A stretch of DNA of 64,000 nt from Tritrichomonas foetus (Eukaryota > Parabasalia > Tritrichomonadida > Tritrichomonadidae): positions 20,610 through 84,609 of the forward strand of contig MLAK01000325.1 of the NCBI GenBank assembly GCA_001839685.1. The letters run 5' to 3'. The notes under the pieces were generated by a model. The model worked only from the letters and a program-made list of their open reading frames with translations, had not been told where the DNA came from and ran no database searches. How positions within the stretch are numbered: position 1 is the first letter of the stretch; every line of letters begins with the position of its first letter. Made by a program: the position numbers and the translations under genes. Below are positions 10,330-18,833 of this stretch, piece after piece.

Positions 10330-11874
10330 ATGAACGAAACAGAAATCGAATATCTCGCGAATCCCAAAGACCGCCACTTTATTAGAACTTTAAAAAACGC
10401 AGCAGAAATTGCCGACAGTTCGAATGCCGAGCCAATATTTCAAGCCTTACTTTCGAATTTCGATAAAAAAAATAAGATCTCCACAAAAACAGGCCATGCG
10501 ATTTTATATGCTATTGCATCAATTTTGCAAAGGCCAAAATGCGCGGATGTTTTCGTATCTTCCAACTTTATCCTCGATCTTCCATACGGAAATCCAGATT
10601 ATGCAAATATCATTTTTGACATTTTTCATATTGTCTGTAAAAGCGACATCGATATTTTTGATGATCCTGTTGTCGAAAAATTCACTCAGCAGATTTCATT
10701 CAATCCCACAAAATCTCTCACGCTAATTGCCAATTACGCTCTTCATTTTGAATACATTCGCCATCCATACTCGCTTCTCGATGTTCTTATTAACAAATAT
10801 AACGTTTTCCTGTTCTCTGAGTGTGCCTCTCAATTTATTTCGTTATTATCGTATCTTTGCACAGAAATTCCAGATTATCGAAAAAATCGCTCGCAGAAAT
10901 GCTGGACACTTCTCGCTCAATTTATCGAAGTTGGCGAGGCTACTCTCGTAAAACAAGCATTTAATGAATTATTTGCCATTTCTAAAGACAACGAGCTTAT
11001 TCATAGTTGTTTCAGTTTTCTGAAGGTGCAGCAGGTTGTTCGACATTTGAAAGATAAATACCTTCGTGATGAAGTTCTTTCATTTATTGCAGTTTGTGCT
11101 GATCAATTTTCGAATTCAGATTTGATTTCCGCTTTGGTTGAAGAAGCCAAAAGTGACACCAAAGCAGCCCTTGTTTTAATGAAATTGGTTTCACAAGAAG
11201 GAAACGCAATTTTCCTTCTGACAGATGATGCTTGGATGCAAGAAGAATTACCAACATTTTTAGACTCTTTGAAAATTGTTTTTGCAGCATTGAATCATAA
11301 AAAGGCTCAGAAAATTGCATCAAAGTCACGAAGGCTCATTCCGTTGTTAATTAAAGCATCAGAAACGAATAAGCTTCAAGTTATTGTAATGATTCTTGGA
11401 ATTCTCCAGAAAATTGAACTTTCTGATAAGAAAATTCAAATTATGAGTAAGTATGGACTATTTAAGAATGTTATTCGTGTAACAGATGCACTTCATAGTG
11501 ATGTTGCTGATAAAGTCATGTACAGCATCTTTGAGTGCGTATCTAAGACTGGATATACAGCTGAACTACTTGCTTTGGCTAATTTGGCATCTGGTGATAT
11601 TATCAAAGGATCTGAATTGAAAAACGAGGCGCTTTTGCTGGTTCGCCAAATGGTAAAATACACAGAATGTATTAAACAACTAGAGAAAGAAAAATTGATT
11701 CGGTACTTTAAGAAAATTAGAGACCAGAAACAAATTGATGAAATAAGTCAACAGATTATTAAAACACTAAGACAAAAATTGCCTGATTTCGATAAAGAAG
11801 ATGAAAATGATAATGACGAATATTCTGATGAGGAAGATGAGGAATATTATGAAAATGAAACATATAGTGAATAA
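10330..11874 (+). CDS. Helical-repeat (ARM/HEAT-like) protein, kinase-less paralogue of TKL tail
   Basis: The 514-aa product is all alpha-helical repeats with a strongly acidic C-terminus (about 25 residues rich in Asp, Glu and Tyr). There is no kinase domain. The same order of motifs appears as in the tail of the TKL kinase at 5310-8102: a Trp-containing AWMQ helix, then a block starting GLFKN, then a helix ending near RYFKKIRDQK against GYFQALQKTK in the kinase. I therefore read it as a duplicated tail that lost, or never had, the kinase. The role may be scaffold or regulator (inference). The ATG at 10330 follows the in-frame stop region. The gene is convergent with the giant gene ending at 12024. 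Confidence 0.75.
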   Translation: MNETEIEYLANPKDRHFIRTLKNAAEIADSSNAEPIFQALLSNFDKKNKISTKTGHAILYAIASILQRPKCADVFVSSNFILDLPYGNPDYANIIFDIFHIVCKSDIDIFDDPVVEKFTQQISFNPTKSLTLIANYALHFEYIRHPYSLLDVLINKYNVFLFSECASQFISLLSYLCTEIPDYRKNRSQKCWTLLAQFIEVGEATLVKQAFNELFAISKDNELIHSCFSFLKVQQVVRHLKDKYLRDEVLSFIAVCADQFSNSDLISALVEEAKSDTKAALVLMKLVSQEGNAIFLLTDDAWMQEELPTFLDSLKIVFAALNHKKAQKIASKSRRLIPLLIKASETNKLQVIVMILGILQKIELSDKKIQIMSKYGLFKNVIRVTDALHSDVADKVMYSIFECVSKTGYTAELLALANLASGDIIKGSELKNEALLLVRQMVKYTECIKQLEKEKLIRYFKKIRDQKQIDEISQQIIKTLRQKLPDFDKEDENDNDEYSDEEDEEYYENETYSE

Positions 11875-12023
11875 TTATCTTTGTAAAAATATTTTATGCC
11901 AAATTTTATTTGATATTTTTGCTTTTTATCATTATATATGAAGAAATAAAAGTAGAAGAATTAAAGAAAGAAAAATAAAACTACTACTAATAACAATTTA
12001 TTCAAGTGGGGAAAATGGTAACT

Positions 12024-15000
12024 TTATAGCATATTTTGTATTTTGTCAGACAAAAAGTTTAATAGCTTTGGATTGGGTTTGGAAGGTTTGATTGAGATTC
12101 TATATAAATTCATAAGCATTATCTCTTCTTCTCTGTCACAATATTGTCTAGATATGTCACTTGATTCATTACTGTCCTTGATAAACATGTAAGCGTCATT
12201 ACTGAAAATTTCATTCATCAAAATTGGTTTTACGATTTCATTCAAAATTATCAATAAGTCATCAATTTTATTCAACTCATTCTTCATTTCCTGGTTCATT
12301 CTTTGGTATCCTTCCAAGATACATTTAATAAAGTATAAAGAAATATAAGAATATCCTTGATTATTAACTTGTATAGCATCAATGGAAAGCCATGGCTCAA
12401 GAATAGAATTCAAAGCGCGAATCTGGTCAACAAAGCAAAAATTCGAAACATTTTTTATTAAATTTGCTAGTTGAATCACTATTAACGGATATCCATCAAT
12501 GTCTTGCAAAAACCATTCATCAAAATGATCAAGTACTTTTCCGTATGAAAAAGATTCAACATGATCCAAAAAAGTTAGTCTATTGTCAAGTTTTGGTGCT
12601 TCAATTAAAAAATCAGTAATTAATTTCCCTTTAAAAGTATTCAAAAATTGGTCAATTAAAATTGAGGATTCATCAAATTCTTTATCCAATATGAAATAAC
12701 TCAATATTGGATCATTTTCACGAATAATGTTTTGAATTGTTTGTGAAACTCCAATTTCGTTCATTAAAAACTCTAAATCGTTTAATTCCAAATCATGAAT
12801 GGAAATGTCTACTTTTTCTAAACTTAAATCAACTTTAGATAGTGATTTTATTTCTGTTTTACTTTCAGTCGTAATTTCATCATTTTCGATTTTTATATCA
12901 GTTTTATTTGCTTCTAAAACAAATTTAGTGTGGTTTTCTGTTCCAGGAGTTAACTTTATATCATGTTCTGTATTCATTTCTGGAAGAGTATGATCTAAAC
13001 CTTCTGGTTTTATATCCGGAAAATGAGAAACTTTTTGGATTTTGGATTTGATAAGAAATGGATTTGTGACACTTAACGTCAACAAAGAGTTCATTGTGGT
13101 AATTTTGCTTCTAGAAAGGATGATATCTGAATTATTTAATTTCACTATGATTGATGAGATTATATAATAAAGCATTAATTGTTTATCTTCTATTAACACT
13201 GCCTGATTATTCAAATATTTTTCAATAATATTTTGATTGTCTAAAGCGATATTCAAATATTGTGGATTTTGCCATATATTCTTCTGCCAAAAATCTCTAA
13301 TTTCATTTGAATCTTTGGAATTGATCTTATCATTTTCTTTAAATAAAATATAATTCTTTAAAGTTGAATCAATTTCATTGAGACATAAAGAAAAACTATC
13401 TTCAAATTTGTTTTCTTTTTCATTTTCCATTATTAAAGTAATTGAAGGTGCATCTAATATTCTTAATAAGAAGAGTTGTTTCAAATATAAATCTGATGAA
13501 TTAGGTTTTTGGAGTAAGAATTTCACTAAATTTAAATTGTTGGCTTCAGTAAAACAAGAAATAATAGATTCTTTATTGGATTTAATCATCCCTTGAAGAA
13601 CATCATTCATGAATTGTAATGTATTTAGATTTAATACTTTTTGAAATGGAATCAAAAGATCATAATAATTTTCAACATTGTAGATATTTGGCATTGTTTT
13701 ACCATAATAAGCCAAATAAAGATAATTCATAACATCAGATTTTTGTAATAATGAAAAAGCACTATACTTTGATATGATTGAATTTAAAATCAATTCCTCG
13801 AGTGAATGAATACATTTATGAAATGGCGTAATTGAGTTTTCGAGTTCATTTTTAATATTATCCTTATTAAAACACCATACATCGTTTGAAAAACTAAAAA
13901 CAGGTTCAGAATAAAATATTTCTTCAGTCATTTCGTGAAGAAGTTTCTTATTGTGAAGTAAATGTGAAAGTATATGAATTTGTGCCTTTTCAGAATTTTG
14001 TTTCCTCATCTCATCAATAATATATTGAGCTGCAGATTTTAAATTAATCATGTTGTTATTTGACAAAAATAAGAAAAATTCAGTCGCAGGTGAAAAAGTT
14101 TTCACTGATTGGAAAAATTGGTGGTCAATTGTCGTTTTATCAAAAGGAATAATACAATGATTTTCAATCATTTCTTTAATATTATTTAATATAATCAAAT
14201 CAAAAGAAATTTTATTTTTGGTTGTATATTTTATTTCTTGAATTGTTGATTTGTTAATGTTTTGAATCAAGCATTTCCAAGCATGAAAAGGTATTTCTGA
14301 TAAGTTCAGAGAGAAACAATTATTTAATATATAACTGTTTCTTTCAAAAGGTTTAATTAAAATGAAAAATGGATGTAGAAATTCTATTAATTGTTTCTGA
14401 AACTGTTGCAAAAATTGAGAATGAATGGATAATATTGGCAATTGTTGTTGTTTACAATCGATCGATGCAGAAATTTGGAATTGTTTGATTAATTCGAAAC
14501 AAGGTGAATAAATATAACTTTCTTTTAAATTTATTGGTTTGCTTGACAAAACGTTTGATAGCCATTCAAATAATATTTTATACTTGTTTTTATTGTTCAA
14601 AGTTAAGAGTAGGGTTTTCATGGTTTCTTGAATTATTTTGTATATTATAGAATTATCGAAATATTTAAGATCATAAAGGATATCTTTAATTTCTTCTGTT
14701 GTAATGGTGGTGAAATTGCCAAATAAATGATGCACTGAAATATCATCCATATGGAAAGCTGGCCATCGTAAAGTGGAAATAAATACATCCTTAAATTGAC
14801 ATTGAAAATAAAGAATGTAACAATGAATTGTCAATTGATAATATTTCTTTGTGACGCTTTCTAAAAGTTTTTTCAGATGTTGATCATGCAATCTATTGAA
14901 ATTCATGCATTTAACAAAAATTTGAATTTCTTTAGTTTTACATTTTAAAATTTCAGAATCTATGTAGGAAATGAAATCATTTGCATTTAAAATTAAGTTA

Positions 15001-18000
15001 TCTTCAACTATTATTGAGGGAATATCCTGATTTCGATAAAAATCATCATGAATTTTTGATTTGGTGAGAATCACACATTTAATTCCACTGCTCCAACTGA
15101 ATTTCAGAATATATGAATCCAAAATTTGATATCCAAAGAACGAAAAAGTGGATTTGTTTCGATTCAATTGATAATAATTATACAGATTATTAGGATTTAT
15201 ATGAAGTCCTATATTGCACCTAATAAGTTTATTAGAATCCTTATAATAAAATTTGGGAATATCAACACTATAATTTTTAATAATTTGATTATTAAACCTT
15301 CTACTTCCATTACCTTGACTCACAAATAAATCATTGTCACTTTTTTCATGATAATTTAATATTTTTGTAATGATAGAATCAATTTGATTCACATATTCTT
15401 GATATGTAGCATTCACATGCTTTTCTTTAATGTAATCAGTAACTACTGGATAATAAACGATATATTTTATGGTTGACCAATCTAAATAAATATATTCTAA
15501 GCGATCAAGAAATGGCTTAGGAATTTGATTTCCATTATCAAATAAAGTTGATGCTTCAAAAACAAAAATACTATAAAAATTACTATTAACATTATATAAT
15601 GATGGAAATCCATTATATGAAAGTAAAACTTGATTTGAACTTTCATTATTTGGGAATTTATTTGAATTTAACAAATCTAATAATGAATCAATAATTGGAT
15701 TATTATCAACAATAATTGCTTTTTTATTTTGATTGGTTTCTAATAAAAGTTTGGTAAATTGATTTAAAGAATATTTGCAGAGTTCATCAGGTGATGATTT
15801 AAAATCTTCAGAAATAAAAAATTGTGGAGATATCTTCATATTATTTGTGTGAATTTTCGGTAATTTTGATCGAGCTTTCTGAGAATTGCATTTCATTGAT
15901 AACAGTGTGGAAATATTAATATCTAGAGACAAATCAAATAATTCTTGAATGAATTCTAAATATGAATAATTCGTTGTAATAATACAGAGTGATTTGAATG
16001 AAAGAGTGTCATTTGAAAGTCTTTCATAAAATAAATCAATATTATTGTACAAAAAATTTGATTTCTTTAATTTTCTTTTTTCATGTGAATTTTTGAGAAT
16101 TGGTTGGCGAATATGTTTAGCTACATCTTCGGTGAATTGTCCGATCCTTTTCATATTAGAAATTAGATCAACAACGGATTTTCCTTTAAAATTAGACAAA
16201 ACAAATAATTCTCGTGCAATTTGAAAGAATATCTTATTTTGTTTAACATCTGCACTAAGTAATTGGTAGACAGTATAAAAAGGTCGAAGTGGGATAGGTT
16301 GATTTTCGTTTTTTGGTAAAAGAATATTGAAAATAGATTTTTCTGATATTTCTGGCATCTTTGCTTGACCTTTCCTTTCAGGTGTTTTACAATGAAATGA
16401 ATCCCTATCATCAAATCTTGAATATTTTTCATAATATTTATCAAAATCTTTATAGAAGTCGCAATTGTCTGGAGTTTTATCTAAATAACACTTTTTGGAA
16501 AAATTAACTGCTTTGATTATTTCTCCTAATTCTGGAGGTTCAGCATAAATAGGTGTCGCACTATTCATATTTGAAAAATCCATGGCATAATTCGAGATTA
16601 AAATACAAGGGACTTTGACATTTTCTTTATTGTTACTTTTTATATTAATCCCATTATCTAATCCAAAATGGAGAAACTTTAGTGTCCTTTTAAATCTAAT
16701 ATTATTGTGACCCATTACTTCTAAACAAATTACAGCTTTGCCTTTCTTTGAAGCTATGTAGGTTGCTGCATCTAGGAACTGAGATTTTAAGCCATTTTCT
16801 GATGATGTTTGAGAACACATATATGTAAAAATAAATAAATTTGGATATAATTTTGATATTTGATCGATTGAATATGACTTTGAAGTACCAGGAGGACCAA
16901 AAATAAAACATGAATTATTTGTTTCGATGCAAAGTTCAATTAAAAAGCAATTATACAAAAATGATTTGATAATCCAATTTTGACTTCCAGTGATGAGTTT
17001 ATTCCATTCATTCCAAAAGATAAATTTGGTGAACTGTTCCATTATTATTTCAGGACTTTGTTCAATTTTTAATACTTGATTTAATGATTCTAAGAAGATG
17101 TATTGTAAATTAACTTTCATATCATCAATAAATTCTATTGAAAGTTCGGAATTTTTCCTGTTTCCAAAATCATCATTATTTTCATTTCGGTAAATAAAGT
17201 CTTTGAGAATTAGCTTAAGATTATTTGGTATGTCATATGATATATAAGTATTTGGATATTTAATACTATTCTCGAATAATTTTTGGTCGATATATAATTT
17301 AAAGCTAGCAGAACTAAGATCAACTAATTCATCATTAATCGTGAATTCTTTACTATTTAATATTTTGATTGTATTGTTATCTTTTTCATAAACTCCCAAT
17401 ATTATATCTACCAATAAATTTTTAGATATTTTTAGATTTACATTTTGCATTGAAATCAGTTTTTCGATTGTTTTGGTGGAATTAATTGTAAAATATCCAT
17501 TTTTGTTTTCTTTATTAAAAGTTATTTTATAAAGTTGCTGATAGTCTTTATTGAATAATATATTGTCAGATAAGCAAGGTTGAATTGATCTATTCATAGT
17601 ATAAAAAATATTACATATTGAAGGACTGGTATAATCAGTAAAATTTGAGTTCGGCAAAGAATTAATAATTTTAACAATATGTTTCATCGCAAAAAAATCT
17701 GCCCCTTTAATATCGAAAGATTTAGGAAACCTTAATCCAAAAGAAAGAATCATAGTAAATAAAACTGAATCTAGCATTACCTTTTCAATCAAAGTATTAT
17801 CACTCAAATTTTTGATGAGCTTCTGAAAGATTATTTCTAGATAATCAAATGAACTTTGAATATCACGGAAAGTAATAGCTGCTCTATCATTCATCATATT
17901 TCGAATAAACGAAATTGTGCCTTTCAAACAATCTAAGTAAATATTAATAAAACTTACTATCTGATCTTGATTGACTATTCCATCATAATATTCTTTGGTT

Positions 18001-18641
18001 TGAAAGAAAACACTGGAATTAGCAAAATTCGAACAAACAAAATGCCTAATATTTTGATATTCTTCATCAGGAAGCCAATCATCTTCATTTTCTGATTGTT
18101 TAACTGGATCACAGTAAATAAAAATATCATTAATATCAACATCATAAACAAAATATTTATAATGATAAATATCATAATCTTGCCCAATTTGTGCCTTTGA
18201 AGTGAGAACTTTTTGATCACAATGAAAAATTAAGTGTTGTGGTAAACCAATTGGAGAAAATATTTTTGATATTTCATTGGTTTTAATTGAAGGGTTCATT
18301 GCCGCAATGATTGATCTATTTGAATTAAGCATTGTATATAAAATAAATGAGCACGCAGATGATGTATTAAATTCATCAAAAAATACTATTTTATTTCTAT
18401 TCTCTTCCAAAATATTTTGAATTTGTTCATGTGAAAAATCGTCATAAACATTCTGTGTATGAAAAATATACTCGTTTTTTACATCACCTGATTCTAAATT
18501 GATAAAACTTTGGATTAATTTCAAAAATGATGTTTTACCAACACCTGTTTCACCAACTAAAATTGCAGGTTGATTTAAATATAATCTATTTAAAAGTGAT
18601 GAAATACGGATTAAATATGACCAACTAATAGATATATTCAT
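12024..18641 (-). CDS. RNF213/mysterin-like AAA+ giant, C-terminal part
   Basis: This part is 2205 aa from the ATG at 18641. Module 1: GETGVGKT Walker A (30-37), FFDE Walker B (87-90) followed by NTS, then a helix leading to AAMNPS. Module 2: GPPGTSKS Walker A near 584, CSQTSSENG, VICLEVMG near 635 and ISNYAMDFSNMN. This is the order seen in the two paired ATPase modules of RNF213 (GETGCGKT/FFDEVNTS, then GKPGSSKS/ISNWALD). The remaining 1300 residues are helical and divergent, with no C3HC4 RING seen. The frame stays open upstream of the ATG through 64 codons to the TGA at 18834-18836. The upstream gene continues beyond that stop in the same frame, so this is probably the second half of one 3069-codon gene. 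RNF213 relatives act as large AAA+/ubiquitin machines; the function here is inferred. Confidence 0.78.
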   Translation of the reverse strand: MNISISWSYLIRISSLLNRLYLNQPAILVGETGVGKTSFLKLIQSFINLESGDVKNEYIFHTQNVYDDFSHEQIQNILEENRNKIVFFDEFNTSSACSFILYTMLNSNRSIIAAMNPSIKTNEISKIFSPIGLPQHLIFHCDQKVLTSKAQIGQDYDIYHYKYFVYDVDINDIFIYCDPVKQSENEDDWLPDEEYQNIRHFVCSNFANSSVFFQTKEYYDGIVNQDQIVSFINIYLDCLKGTISFIRNMMNDRAAITFRDIQSSFDYLEIIFQKLIKNLSDNTLIEKVMLDSVLFTMILSFGLRFPKSFDIKGADFFAMKHIVKIINSLPNSNFTDYTSPSICNIFYTMNRSIQPCLSDNILFNKDYQQLYKITFNKENKNGYFTINSTKTIEKLISMQNVNLKISKNLLVDIILGVYEKDNNTIKILNSKEFTINDELVDLSSASFKLYIDQKLFENSIKYPNTYISYDIPNNLKLILKDFIYRNENNDDFGNRKNSELSIEFIDDMKVNLQYIFLESLNQVLKIEQSPEIIMEQFTKFIFWNEWNKLITGSQNWIIKSFLYNCFLIELCIETNNSCFIFGPPGTSKSYSIDQISKLYPNLFIFTYMCSQTSSENGLKSQFLDAATYIASKKGKAVICLEVMGHNNIRFKRTLKFLHFGLDNGINIKSNNKENVKVPCILISNYAMDFSNMNSATPIYAEPPELGEIIKAVNFSKKCYLDKTPDNCDFYKDFDKYYEKYSRFDDRDSFHCKTPERKGQAKMPEISEKSIFNILLPKNENQPIPLRPFYTVYQLLSADVKQNKIFFQIARELFVLSNFKGKSVVDLISNMKRIGQFTEDVAKHIRQPILKNSHEKRKLKKSNFLYNNIDLFYERLSNDTLSFKSLCIITTNYSYLEFIQELFDLSLDINISTLLSMKCNSQKARSKLPKIHTNNMKISPQFFISEDFKSSPDELCKYSLNQFTKLLLETNQNKKAIIVDNNPIIDSLLDLLNSNKFPNNESSNQVLLSYNGFPSLYNVNSNFYSIFVFEASTLFDNGNQIPKPFLDRLEYIYLDWSTIKYIVYYPVVTDYIKEKHVNATYQEYVNQIDSIITKILNYHEKSDNDLFVSQGNGSRRFNNQIIKNYSVDIPKFYYKDSNKLIRCNIGLHINPNNLYNYYQLNRNKSTFSFFGYQILDSYILKFSWSSGIKCVILTKSKIHDDFYRNQDIPSIIVEDNLILNANDFISYIDSEILKCKTKEIQIFVKCMNFNRLHDQHLKKLLESVTKKYYQLTIHCYILYFQCQFKDVFISTLRWPAFHMDDISVHHLFGNFTTITTEEIKDILYDLKYFDNSIIYKIIQETMKTLLLTLNNKNKYKILFEWLSNVLSSKPINLKESYIYSPCFELIKQFQISASIDCKQQQLPILSIHSQFLQQFQKQLIEFLHPFFILIKPFERNSYILNNCFSLNLSEIPFHAWKCLIQNINKSTIQEIKYTTKNKISFDLIILNNIKEMIENHCIIPFDKTTIDHQFFQSVKTFSPATEFFLFLSNNNMINLKSAAQYIIDEMRKQNSEKAQIHILSHLLHNKKLLHEMTEEIFYSEPVFSFSNDVWCFNKDNIKNELENSITPFHKCIHSLEELILNSIISKYSAFSLLQKSDVMNYLYLAYYGKTMPNIYNVENYYDLLIPFQKVLNLNTLQFMNDVLQGMIKSNKESIISCFTEANNLNLVKFLLQKPNSSDLYLKQLFLLRILDAPSITLIMENEKENKFEDSFSLCLNEIDSTLKNYILFKENDKINSKDSNEIRDFWQKNIWQNPQYLNIALDNQNIIEKYLNNQAVLIEDKQLMLYYIISSIIVKLNNSDIILSRSKITTMNSLLTLSVTNPFLIKSKIQKVSHFPDIKPEGLDHTLPEMNTEHDIKLTPGTENHTKFVLEANKTDIKIENDEITTESKTEIKSLSKVDLSLEKVDISIHDLELNDLEFLMNEIGVSQTIQNIIRENDPILSYFILDKEFDESSILIDQFLNTFKGKLITDFLIEAPKLDNRLTFLDHVESFSYGKVLDHFDEWFLQDIDGYPLIVIQLANLIKNVSNFCFVDQIRALNSILEPWLSIDAIQVNNQGYSYISLYFIKCILEGYQRMNQEMKNELNKIDDLLIILNEIVKPILMNEIFSNDAYMFIKDSNESSDISRQYCDREEEIMLMNLYRISIKPSKPNPKLLNFLSDKIQNML

Positions 18642-18833
18642 TATTGTTTTAGAATTTGTGTCTCCAAATATACGATGAACCTTTTCTTTGATTTTATAAC
18701 CTAGTTCTTCAAATGTTTTGAAGTCTGTGATTTGAAGTCGATGTAGTGAATAAATTATTTTATCTATGTGTTTCCAAAGAATATTATTATTATTTTCTTT
18801 CTCTTGATAGAGTTGTTTTAATTTATTTAACCT

